DNA from: Sistotremastrum niveocremeum HHB9708
Taxonomy: Eukaryota > Basidiomycota > Agaricomycetes > Sistotremastrales > Sistotremastraceae
Direction of reading: 5' to 3'
Assembly: GCA_001630475.1 (NCBI GenBank)
Contig: KV419425.1
Location: 268,443-332,442, forward strand
DNA length: 64,000 nt
Part shown: positions 1-10,800 of the stretch, one piece after another
How positions within the stretch are numbered: position 1 is the stretch's first letter
How the letters are laid out: each line of letters begins with the position of its first letter
Made by a program: the position numbers and the translations under genes
Notes under the pieces: generated by a model
The model's input: the letters and a program-made list of their open reading frames with translations, nothing else
Databases searched by the model: none
Told to the model about the DNA's origin: nothing

Positions 1-1064
1 TAAATTTTGTGTATAACGCGGTACTCGCACCTCCAAGAGATCAACGAGAAACATGTCTCCCAAAGCTCTTATGTCCAATTTGAAGGGATCGTAAGGCTTG
101 CCCGATTTGACTTCTGGCGCATCCAAAGAGTGACCCACCGGCCCAGAGATGGTTTCGCGCATGTCATAGCCCGAATACCACTGGGATTCGCCGAAATCAA
201 TCAGATAGGAAGTCACAGGCGATATTGTGCGAGAGGTGTGCGGAGTTGAACTCAGAAGTTCAAGAGGTTCACGATCGGATGTATGAAACGTGGGCGTGAC
301 GGGGTGGAAACCCTTGGGAAAGAGGGCAGGTCCTGGATCCATCATTGCGTTCGATTTGCAAAGGTCTCTGTGGGTCAAAATCGCACCATTGATCAATAAT
401 GAGATTATTTAATATAGGCGTACAGGTGAGCAACGTTACATTCATGCAGGAAAACCAGACCCTATATGAACGGTATAACTGTCAGAAAATTTTTGGGAAC
501 TGCCGCGACTCTGACCTCAAGGAACGTTTCCATGCATGACAATATATCTCCCAGTGTCTCAAACTGCAGCCGGTCGTAATATATCAAGTAGGGCAGCACT
601 ACGATAACGATTTCATCGTTTTCGGGAAGGGGGTGAACATCGAGGATTGGGACGCAATGATTTTGAGGATCTGACTGAAGTGCTGACAAAAGCGTCCAGT
701 GGTAATTCTTTGCGATGAGTCGAAACGAATTTCAACGCTACGCGACGGCCGTCGCTGTCTCTCACTGCATCCATGACTTGCCCATGATACTGACATCAGA
801 GCTGGTTTCAGCTAACAAGCATAAGCAAAGGTGTTGTCACGTACGTACGTGCATTTGCAGGGCATCTTCGCTCCTGATCATTGACCGCCCGCTTGTCAAC
901 CAGGATGGCGTCCAACCTGGTTGATATCTACGCCTCAAGGTGTATCCTATTCGCTCAAGCCATGGCTGATAGGGAGCCCATCTTTGCTCAACCCTTGACA
1001 GCTGCACGGTAGAGATAACCTTCGCAATGTGATTTGTAGATCGCTGCTTTGCGAAAAATGGCAT
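1..1064 (-). pseudogene. Family A divergent protein kinase, copy A1, frameshifted and cut by the window edge
   Basis: Reads right to left from an ATG at 1064. Exon 1 has the family start (YQPWLERIGYTLRRRYQPGW, then a SED motif). Exon 2 has the ATP-site lysine (VALKF) at about 730-745. The catalytic loop HLDLCKSN is rebuilt across an intron near 365-425, and IDFGES lies at about 190-210, followed by VGHSLD and YDPFKLDIRALGD. The C-terminal lobe lies left of base 1. Near 696-698 the frame breaks: KELPL is followed by the wrong frame, and relatives have a Trp codon there, so two bases appear to be missing. Downstream NHCVPILDVHPLPEN is intact in the new frame. B1 lies immediately upstream on the same strand, 302 bases away. 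I infer a recent pseudogene; a sequencing error is the alternative. Confidence 0.8.
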
Positions 1065-1366
1065 GAGGACGAAGTCAATGATGTGAGATAGGTTGGGGGT
1101 CGAGCATCTTCAGCTGCATCCTGACAAAAGGGGCCATAATGCATACACTCCGTGCACAATAATTGATGATGCGAGTCCGTGGACTCCGTGGGCACAGGGC
1201 GACGGCGGAGTTGAGAACAATGACTACTAGCCTAACAAAGCGCAGCAACAGAATCAAGTCTCCTAAGGCATTGAACGAAACCCGAGTCAATAGCATCACT
1301 ATGATTAGGTTGATAGGGGTATACAACATATAATAAGAACGGCGTCTAATGAAATTTTAGTCCGCA

Positions 1367-3260
1367 TCACAACGACTTGCGGGGAGCAGGTCTTCGTTTG
1401 TCGCGCTGATCACTCATCCACTGCGTCCACACGTCTTGCTCCCCATTGGGATTTGTCAAGCGATTATGAAGTCTATGAGGATGATTTACGGTCTCCATCA
1501 TATTTGCCCAGCTACCGTGATCACGCGCGATAACGGGCACGAGCTCAGACCAAGCGCTCTCCACGTCATTCATGTCGGGTCGTTGGGCGGGGTCGAAGAC
1601 GATGAGATGCTGAACAAATGCCCGGAGAGTGACTGGCAGACATAATAGATAATCTTTTAGTTCTTGTTCCACGCTCTCTGGGGTTTCGTTGATGTAGAAA
1701 AATACGACCCTGGATTGAGTTTTATCCGACAGAGGTGGTCTTCCGGTGACAAGCTAACACTAGATCAGCGAGTGCAGTTTCATAAAGAGCAAACCCTACC
1801 TCAAAGACAGTCATCCCAACCGACCAGACATCTGCTTCTCTTGAAGTAACAGGCTCTGTGTCTTCAGACCTGAACAGTTCAGGAGGAGCCCAATGGACTG
1901 CTCCGCCCACCACGGAAGGAGCTGACGCATCAGGCGCTTCCATTTTAGAAAGACCAAAGTCAGTGATTTTGGCAACGGGAGCATGACGTCCGCCAAAGAT
2001 CAAAATGTTGTTCTGCAGATCTGATCAGCTAAGATTGTCAAAGGCAACATCGATAACGAACTCCTTTGAGATCCCCATGCCATACCGAGGGCTTTGTCGT
2101 GTCGTCATGCATGTATCGCATTCCTGCTATAAGACCCGCAATCTATCTGCTGATAAGAACATGTACGACCGACAAGGTTCGAGGACTGACGATGGTGGGG
2201 GTAGTTTCGGCGAAGTTGCCATCGCGTAAGAATTCCGAGGCTGTGGCTGATCCTGTCCCGCATCCATCCGACCAGGGGCTCACAATGAAAATCATCTCCG
2301 GAGACTCTTCAGGGACAGGGATAGTGTAGAAGAATTCAGCGATGTTGTCATGATGCAGTTGTTGCCACGTGTTGGCTTCTCTCCTTGCACGCTGGTGTAG
2401 ATGAGCGAATGAGATGATATCAGGGAAAGCGAGAGTGTTACCACTAACCTTCAGTCGGTGTGCTAACTCAGCCTTCTCGTCAAGGCGCTTTGACTTGTCT
2501 GGTAGATTCAACTTCAGCGCAACTACACAAGGTGTTTCCGGCTTATCGATAGGGAAGAAAATGCCCTTCTGGACTAGAGCGTACCCTCCAGCAGTGGGCC
2601 TTTGGGATTCATACTGGATACGGCCATGAGCGAATTCGAAAGAATTGACTGTCGGCATAGGAGGCGCAGGGTGCTCTAGTGATTCAGCTTTTCTTGCGAG
2701 TCTGTTCTTCGTGGCCTATGAAGACACGCCCAAGTTAGCTCTACATATGCGATTCGACAAGTCAGCGACCTATCACGTACCGTAACTTCGCCCTTGGTGT
2801 CGCCGATATCCTCAGTCAATAAGTTTCCCGTTGCTGCAATTTTCGCTCGGGCCTTTTCGGCACGAAAGAGGGGGAGAGACTGTTCAGCCTTAAGGAGTTT
2901 CTCGTTCGTTTCTTTGAAACTGATCACAGATAGACAAAAGCGGGCCAGAAAAGCGGTGAGGAGCTGCCGACTCGAAGCGCCAAGCAGTTGCAACTGGCTC
3001 ACCTGCTGATTCTTTTGCTCCTGTTCCTGGTGATCTCTTCATCGACTTCTTCGCTATATAGCTGGTGTCCTTGAACTTCGTTGTGAAGATCTTCCACTTC
3101 AGCAAGTTTTCGCTGAGTTTTGATATATCGATCTGATGCAGTGAAGGTGACAATGAGCTCGGTGTCTATATGTGCTGGTTTCAATCGTACCCGTTGGTGG
3201 TTGTTCGCGCTTGAAGCGAGACACAATGGTACCAGGGAAGGATGTCTTTGTCGTCGTCAT
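1367..3260 (-). CDS. Family B protein kinase B1 (helical N-terminus plus TKL-like kinase)
   Basis: A spliced Ser/Thr-type kinase gene with at least five short introns. The ATG at 3260 is the first in frame after splicing; a different first exon cannot be excluded. The first ~130 residues are charged and helical (KTQRKLAEVEDLHNEV, FKETNEKLLKAEQSL). The kinase domain follows: glycine-loop-like GGYALVQKG, ATP lysine in VALKL, catalytic HGDLKG joined across an intron to NNILI, TDFGLSKM, HWAPPE for the APE motif, and DVWSVGMTVFE. The C-terminus ends WTQWMSDQRDKRR, a signature shared with B2 and B3. All catalytic residues are present, so an active kinase is expected. The HGD form of the HRD motif is typical of TKL/receptor-like kinases. 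It is divergently paired with A2 over a 348-base spacer. Substrate unknown. Confidence 0.85.
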
Positions 3261-3608
3261 CAAAGCCTGCAGAGATGCTGTATGAAGAGGTGTAGAGGGG
3301 TTGGTGATTTGAGATTCCGGAGCGATGATGGACAAGGCCCGTCCAGTATTTATCGGTGTTCAGGGCTGAATCCATGAATTCATAAATGAACCAGCCAGCT
3401 GGGAACATAATATGAAAGCGAAACTGCGAAGACGAATGTGGTGTGGTCTTGTTGTCGCCGTTTTTGAATCTGAAATTCAAGTTCTGAGATACATGAATTT
3501 ATATTTGTTATTTGTGTTGTGCTGTGTTGCTATGGCCGCGTTCAAGTTGCTCGTCCGCCTGCTCGCCCCGGTGCCCAGGCTGCAATACCTCTCCTCTTCG
3601 TCTGTCTT
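3261..3608. promoter_or_regulatory. Shared intergenic region between divergent kinases B1 and A2
   Basis: Only 348 bases separate the two start codons, so both promoters must lie here or overlap. An AT-rich TATA-like stretch (aatttatatttg) lies near 3496-3507. The string atatgaaag also occurs in the B2/A5 spacer. Part of this stretch may be the 5' UTR or a first exon of B1. Confidence 0.5.
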
Positions 3609-5011
3609 ATGAAGTCCAAGAAAGACGGACAGACTCTGAAACCCACTCGAGAACGTTCCGATCTTGACCATCTCATTGGAGCTGAAGTTCATTGGGGAAA
3701 GTACCAACCATGGCTCAAGAGCATAGGATATATACTACGGGCCAGATACCAGCCCGACTGGAAACCTTCCTGGCTAACGAGCAACGTACCTGAGGAAGAG
3801 AGTGAAGATGCTGTAGTTTTACAAGTTGGGTTCTGACTGCCATTCTCCGTGTCGTCACAGTCTGCTCACCGCGATAGTAGCTGCGAGCTTTGGTGCTAGA
3901 CGCCAAGAGGGCTAGCGACGGCCTCCCCGTAGCTTTGAAACTTCTACCCACAGACACCAAGGAACTTCCAATATGGCAGTACCTATCCTCTTCAGAGCGC
4001 CTCGTCGACACCCGGAACCACTGCGTTCCCCTCCTCGCCGTTCATCCGCTACCAGATACCGACGACCTAGTCCTCGCCGTCATGCCTTTGTTGTTAAACT
4101 ATCGGACACCCCGATTTGACACCGTGGGGGAGGTCTTGTCTCTTGTTTACCACCTCATACAGGTATGCTATTGAAATCGGCTAGTATACATCTAATGACT
4201 AAAAGGGCCTCACATTCTTACACGAGCACAATGTAACACATCTGTGAGTGGCCAGGTATGACATTTGTTCTGATGACTGAAGTTTATGCCTCAGCGACAT
4301 CTGTGCTCAGAATACCATGTACGATCCCGGCTCCGAGATATATCCGAAAGGTTTTCATCCCGTTCGGCCATCAGTATACACCCCAGATCCAAAATCTCCC
4401 CGGCTTGTTTCATCTCACCCACATTCTTCGAGAACGCTCGCCCCAGTGAAATTTTATTTCATCGACTTCGGAGAATCGGTCATGTTTGAGAGTTTCGAGA
4501 AACGACATTTCATATCGGGCTCCGTTGGACATTACCTAAATCTTCCTGAGTTTGCAGAGGATAAACCGTACGACCCCTTTCCACTAGACGTTCGGGCATT
4601 AGGAGAGACTTTCAAGGAAGGGGTGCTATCGGTAAGTACTGTACATTGCGTATTATGGCCGCCTTCGCTGATTTTCGCCAATTCCAGGATTACACCAACC
4701 TTGAATTGCTAGATCCACTTGTTTCAAAGATGCGCGCTGATGAGCCTACTCAACGACCATCTGCTGCAGACGCATTATCCACGCTTTCTTCGCTGATAGC
4801 TTCACAAACGCTGACAAGTCTGCGGAAGCCCTTGGAAATTCAAGGCTACAGCTCAAATCCATTGCAGCCCGAAGCACGCCGTCGCATATTCGAAGCACGT
4901 ATAAGAGGAGTTCATCCAATCCAGCCTCCTATACCCGAATTGAAAGTCGAGGAGGTTAAGCCTCTTCCGGTATTGTCCAGATGGTGGGGTAGAATCAGAT
5001 TCTGGTTTTGA
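3609..5011 (+). CDS. Family A divergent protein kinase, copy A2 (intact)
   Basis: Five exons. The first two are 3609-3824 and 3881-4162, and the third, 38 bases, is 4206-4243. Exon 1 carries the family start YQPWLKSIGYILRARYQPDW. Exon 2 has VALKLLP (ATP lysine) and NHCVPLLAVHPLPDTDD. The catalytic loop, joined over intron 3, reads HLDICAQN: the catalytic Asp and the metal-binding Asn are present, but the usual Lys two after Asp is Cys. IDFGES then gives the Mg-binding Asp, and VGHYLNLPEF and LDVRALGE stand for the activation-segment end and helix F. The tail is HPIQPPIPELKVEE. The ATG at 3609 precedes the conserved block by about 30 codons. No lesion was found. It is divergent from B1 and tail-to-tail with A3. 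The family is recognised as kinase-like only by motifs; activity is not assured. Confidence 0.85.
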
Positions 5012-5364
5012 GCCGATCTTCTATCTACATGGGTTTGAGTTTGGTTACATCTTTCTTCCTGGTTGGAATTTCGGAGTTCCCACATGCTGATTCTCCCCTG
5101 ATATGTATACCCTCCTGCCCTGAGCGCCTTGAACATGAACATTGGCGTGTCTTCGATACATATCCACCTCGCGATAGCTTTCAAAAGTGCTCTCGAATTT
5201 ATGATAACATAATTAATGGCAATCCTGGATAAGATCATCTCCAAACGTAGAGGGAAGACATGAGATTTGAGCGACGTCGACACTTCTGATGCGTATGTTA
5301 TGCTATCTCAGTTGCTAATCGTGAGACATCCTCACTCAAAATTGCTTCGTATTGCAATGTGAAA

Positions 5365-6745
5365 CTATAGCCACCACAACTGCAGTTGACAGTATATCTT
5401 CGTTACGTAGCTCAAGGGCTTAATTTCATCGTGTCGGACGCCAGATATCTCGGGATATATGGGCGGACGTCCGAGGAGCTTTGCTTCGACCGCGTGTCTT
5501 CGGTACTTCTTGTACGACACGATGTTAGTCAACGGTTTCTTTGGGCGAAGAAACGCAACCAGGGTTCGGGCTTGCTGAGCCTTTATGATACAATGCAAAA
5601 TTTTGAGAGCCTCTCCCGCCGAAGGTCGCTTCGATGGTTCATCCTCTCGCATGGAAGATAGAAGGGAGGATATCGGCTCAAGTCCATAGTATTGCTGCAT
5701 CATTCAGTTTCGAAGCGGAGTAGGGAACGAAATCACAAGGCTCACATCATAAAGATTCGTTTTTATCATATCACCGAGCGCACGGATATCAAGTGCGAAT
5801 GGATCGAATGGTTCGTTCGTTTTGAATTCGGGGACGTCCAGAGAGTGGCCCACAGTTCCGCTGACATATCCCCGAGCTTCGTAGCTCTGGTATCGTCGAG
5901 ATTCTCCAAAATCGATGATATAGTAGCGGACTGGTGAGATGGTACGGGACGTATGTGGAGCAGGTATGATGACCTCGGAAGATTCTGGAGAGGCAGTGTA
6001 ACAGCCGGGTTCGGAAGGATGGAAAGCTTTGGGATACATCTTGACCGGATCCATCATAGTGTTTACTTTACACAAATCACTAGGGTAAGCAATGATATCG
6101 TAAGCTTGTGTTTCGCGAAACTGCGTTACGACTTACAGATGAGCCACGTTATGCTCATGCAAGAACACGACCCCCTATGCAAATTGTTACTCAAGCAGTC
6201 GACGCGCACGGAAAGCTTACCTCAATCAGAGTATGAAGGCACTGAAGTACCTCGCCCATGGTTTCAAACGGTCGTTCATTGTAAAAAATGAGCAGTGGCA
6301 TGACCGCCAGCACTAACTCGTCCGTATCGGGTAGAGGGTGTGCTTCCAAAAGTGGCACACAATGGTTTCGAGGATCAGAAAGCAGAGGCGGCGAAGACAG
6401 ATAACGCCATAGATTGAGTTCCTGAGTTTCTGTTGGTGCCAGCTTGAGCATCACGCGTAGGCCGTCAGAGCTCCGCGTGGCATCCATTACATGTCCCCTG
6501 ACCTTGTTGAAGGTTACAATCTTAGGGAATATAACAATAGATGGAGTACTCACATGCATTGGTATTCCATCTTCGCTATCCAATGCTGAGACACCGCTCG
6601 TCAACCACGATGGTTTCCAATCAGGCCGAAATCTCCGTCTGAGGGTATATCCAAGGCTCTCCAGCCATGGCTGGTATCTGGTCCACAGTAGCTCGCTAGG
6701 AGACCTTTTCTCTAGGAAAGAAAGGTCATCGATATCTTGAGACAT
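5365..6745 (-). CDS. Family A divergent protein kinase, copy A3 (intact)
   Basis: Starts at the ATG at 6745 (MSQDIDDLSF); an in-frame ATG at 6763 is also possible. It has YQPWLESLGYTLRRRFRPDW, then VMLKLAPTETQEL with the ATP lysine, NHCVPLLEAHPLPDTDE, FLHEHNVAHL, and a spliced catalytic loop HLDLCKVN. IIDFGES, SGTVGHSLDVPEF and LDIRALGD follow. The C-terminal exon ends in RPPIYPEISGVRHDE and a Trp-rich tail. All splice junctions I checked keep frame and I saw no stop. It converges with A2 over 353 bases, so the two share a 3' spacer. It is not next to a B kinase. The VMLK form, in place of VALK, is a mild change beside the lysine. Confidence 0.83.
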
Positions 6746-7201
6746 GGAGAAGGTAGGCTTCAAGTTGGGTGGTCGAGACAGATGGTACAGAAATGGTACA
6801 CATTATTGTTCAACTCCAACTCAATATGTCGGATGCCGGATCTCAGGCCTGTTCTTTCACCTTGCCTTGTATTTCGCTTACTGTGGAACCACGGCGGTTC
6901 CTCACCTCATTAATGGCCTCATTTCTTGCAAATACCGTAGTTCGAGTCAGAATAGGATTAGAAAGCGTTGCTTCTTTCGGCCCAAAAAAGTCTGGGATAC
7001 TGTATTGCGATTACGTTCACTTGATTCCCACGAATACAAAACAATTTTCCCACGAATACATTTGCAACGGTTCGGTTCGCATCGCGCTCATCTTGGTCTC
7101 CTTGCCTTCCACCATCTCTCTTCCACAGATATCCAGTCACAAGTCCCACTTTTCTTGAAGACACGCGTCCAGCAAATCTATTCATACACCCACTGCAACA
7201 G
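6746..7201. other. Spacer upstream of the interrupted host gene
   Basis: A 456-base stretch between two divergent starts (A3 on minus, the interrupted gene on plus). Reading frames here do not resemble a known family and overlap both strands. It most likely holds the promoters and 5' UTRs of both genes. Confidence 0.4.
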
Positions 7202-7410
7202 ATGGTCCCAATGTTCGCTCTCACGGCTTTGAGAAAGGTACGTTCACTTCGAACAGTCTTCAACCATCGCCCCGAATTCAAGGCGTACATGACCACCAAA
7301 CGACGATTCTGACTATCTTTTTCTAGGTGGGCGCCGTCATGGCAGGGTCTACCAATTCCCTCGTTCGAGACGCCGATATGGATCCAGTACCAGTTCAACC
7401 GCCGCTCAAA
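7202..7410 (+). pseudogene. 5' part of a host gene split by an LTR retrotransposon
   Basis: Exon 1 is 7202-7237 (MVPMFALTALRK), followed by an intron 7238-7326 with a GTACGT donor and TTCTAG acceptor, then exon 2 from 7327, which stops abruptly at the element boundary 7410. The reading frame resumes exactly on the far side of the element at 13969 (codons CCG CTC AAA, then TCA TAC GCC). The insertion therefore sits in the coding part of exon 2. Function is not recognised. A start further upstream in an unseen exon is possible. Confidence 0.65.
7406..7410 (+). repeat. Left target-site duplication (TCAAA)
   Basis: The five bases before the left LTR match the five after the right LTR (13964-13968), the usual footprint of a Ty3-type integrase. 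Confidence 0.93.
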
Positions 7411-7639
7411 TGTGACGATTACAGCCACCGTCGTACCTTTCGGAGTTTGCTTTAGGTACCCTTTCTTTCTCCTTTTAGTAGAACCCTTATCTCTAGTAGT
7501 ATATAAGGACTGGCTATCTCTCATGTACGCCCCCGAGGCTTTCCTACTTGTGCAATCGAGTACCATAAGACCAGTTCTTTATTCGAGTGAACAAGCGAAA
7601 GAATCCTAAGTCGTGTCGGAGTCACCCGTGACTACGACA
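7411..7639 (+). repeat. Left LTR, 229 bp
   Basis: Begins TGTGACG, ends ACGACA. It contains a TATA box (tatataagg, about 7500-7508) and, at its 3' end (7615-7638), an imperfect inverted repeat with arms around AGTCAC/GTGACT that could fold into a hairpin at the RNA end. Confidence 0.93.
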
Positions 7640-7834
7640 TATTTTGAACTGTCGACTACTCGACTACTCTCTCTACTCTCTACTCTCCATATCTGCTTCT
7701 CCCTCTTCGTGGCCTGGCCAGCCTCCGACGTTGGATTACGCTAAGCATACCCATTTCTCTTTTATTTTCTCTTTCTCGAGCTCTACTAACTATAATCCTA
7801 GGAAAACCCAAAAACATCAAGAAAATTTTCAACA

Positions 7835-10800
7835 ATGCCTACTCGTTCCGGTCGCACCTATGCCCAGGTGGCCGTGTCCCCTCCCCGTACCCGTACTCCG
7901 TCCCCTACTCCGTCGACATCCTCTCTGTCGACTGCCCAAGACTCGCCAGCAGTCTCCGAGGTCCCTGCTCGGGTTCCAACGAACCCACCGCCGAGCAACA
8001 CCTCGTCTTCCTCTAGAAGCCAGTCAGTACCTAGAGATGCCCCGGTCGATAACAGTCACCGGGATGCCTTGGGACGTACCATTCCCCAAGATGCCGTCAA
8101 CATTGACGACGGTAGTTCCACTCGTAGCAGTGATGAAGCCGACCATCGGGACAGGTCTGGCGAAGACGACGGTACACCCTCGTCGCCGACGACAGAAGAG
8201 TCGTCGGTTCCTCTCTTGGCGGAAGGCTTTCGAAGCCCTCGACGCACAGCACCCCGACCCCCTCACTCCGGTTTCAACCTCACCATCAATGTCCAACCTC
8301 GACACTTTGATGGTAGTAGGTTCGGTTCTCATGAGTCTGAGACCGACTCGTCGGATGACGATGAGAGTGAGGATGAGGATAGTCAAGATGATGTATTAGA
8401 GGACGGACGTAGTAATACACGAGCATCATCTACCCCCACCCGTGTCGAGTCCGACCCCCGCTCTCTATCCACCGCTTCCAGCGCCACGCAGTTCCAAGAT
8501 ACGATCATGCGTGCGCTTCAAGAGTTAACGGAAAGACAACGGGCATCAGTCAATCGAAGACTACAGCGTGTGAGCAGCCAGTACCCACCTCCGCAACTAC
8601 TCGCCGAAGAGTCAAGTGACGACTCTTACGTGCCGACTCCGGTTACAAGAAGCCAAGTCGACCTATTTGTGGTTAGTACTCCTGAAGAAGGGGATCAGGA
8701 AGAACCTCAAGGACCTCCGCAACAAGTCAATGCGGAGGCCGGTCCAAGTCGAGTGAAGAAAACTCACAAACGCAAACATAAGCACAGGCATCGTGGTGAC
8801 GACTCGCCCGATGCGTATCCTAGTCAGGACGAGATGGATGACCGCGAGCTCCAAATCGAACGCGATAGAGCAATCGCCGAACGTCTCGCACTTGATGAAA
8901 AGGCAAAAGAACTTGAACGCCGTGTTAAGAAAATCGAAGGTCAGCGCGAGAAGAGACGAAAGAAGAAGGGAAAAGGCCGTGCGGACGCACCTGAAGAAAC
9001 ACCTGAACCTTCTCAACGGCCTCGCAGCTCCACGGTCAAGACTTCCGAGAAATCTAAAGACAAAAAATCGAAAAGGAAATCTAAGAAGAAGTCAGATAAA
9101 TCTCGCAAGAAATCGAAAGAAAGATCTCGCGAACGATCTCATAAGAAACGGAAACGGAGCAAGAAGAGCTCCAAGAAATCCGGTAAATCGTCTAAGAAAT
9201 CCAAGGGTAAGACCTGGATACAAGACATGATGGCTGGCGCGGGAGGCATACCTAATGATCCTTCCGACGACTCCAGCTCGTCGAGTGATGAGTCTGATTC
9301 CAGCAGCTCATCTTCCTCGTCTTCTTCATCTAGCTCATCATCTTCTAGTAGCTCTGATGATGCCGACAACTCGGATGATTCCTCCTCCTCCTCATCTAGT
9401 TCCTCGTCTTCGTCTTCTTCTTCCTCCTCATCGGACTCAGCTCCTGATAATGAAGAAAACCAATCAGATGGTGAAAGATCTGAATCGACTCAACGAGAGA
9501 ATCGAACAGCAAGACGAAGGCGGCAGAGACGAGAAGGTGGTGGTAATCACAGCTCGAGGATCAAGCCGAAGGAACCGGCTGTGTACGATGGCGAAGATGA
9601 TTATACTCGCTTTCAGAAATTCGTATATGATTGTGTAGGATACATGAGGGAAGGCCGGGTGCCTGCTAACGAACAAGTTTGGCATCTAAGAAATTCTGTG
9701 TCCGGAAAGGCATTAGAATTATATACTCGAGAAGTAGTGACTTCTCACCGGCGGACCCCTCTATCCCTTGACAATTTCCTTACCAAACTCTTCAAGCATT
9801 GCTTCTCGCCGCATTTCAAGACCGAAATGAAGACCAAGCTTCTGCGGTTGCGCCAGAACGGTCGTGAGGTCCGGGATTTTACGACTGAAATTCAAGATCT
9901 GTCGAAATTGGTTGGCGGGATTGACGAAGAGATCCAGAGATCGATCCTCTGGCAAGGTGCTGACTCCTATATCGTCCGAGAGTGGAAGGCTAAGGGCTAT
10001 GATCCGTCAACGCATAACTTCAAGAGATTGAGGAAAATGGCGGAACGTACAGAAAGAGCCCGCAAGACGGTCAATGCTACATCCGAACGCATTGAAGTCA
10101 GATCCAGGGACCATAGGAGATCGAAGCACCGGAAGAGTTCTAGTAGATCCAGCGAGCGATCGAACGACCGATCTAGTGAATTCCAACCCTTCAAGTCCGA
10201 GCGTGAAGGGTCAAGTCAGGATTACAAAGATAAGAGGAAACACGCCTACCAGAAGTCAGGTAGAAATGATAGATCCAAAAAGACGGAACTCTCACCAGAA
10301 GAAATGGATCACCGTCGTGCGAATAATCTTTGTTTCAGATGTGGCGAAGGTGGCCACATTTCAAAGGATTGTCCGAGTCGAAATTCCACCGAGATCCCCT
10401 TCCGATCTCATGCTGCTATCTTTTCGGAGATCTCAGAACTCGAAGAACGAGCTGAAGCGGCTGAATTAGAGATGATGATGGTTGGAGTAAGTGGACATGA
10501 CTCACCTTCTGAAGACGATTGGCGGGCCTGGAACTTATGGCCTGACAATGACGACAACATATCAGACGAAAGCTCAACTTCCGATGTTGAGAATGACGAA
10601 GCTGTTTATTCTACGAGAGTAAATGGTGAGTCATCTCGTTCTGATGATAAATTTAAGGTTCTCACATCCGTGCTTAGTGAACCCTCGCAAGTCGAAAGCG
10701 ATGCAGGCACGGAAGAAGTGAGACCGGATTGGGAGATATGCGACGAACATGAGTGGGGATTCAGTGATGACGAATTCGAAGACTCACTGGATACTCAGAT

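Noticed and set aside
6958-7566. 202-codon minus-strand frame over the left LTR
   Set aside because: Its end lies inside the LTR and the same end recurs at the right LTR; it is a chance frame across the insertion boundary.
8024-8399. Overlapping open frames opposite and beside the long Gag frame
   Set aside because: They are shadows of biased codon use in the Ser/Arg-rich region; none resembles a protein family.
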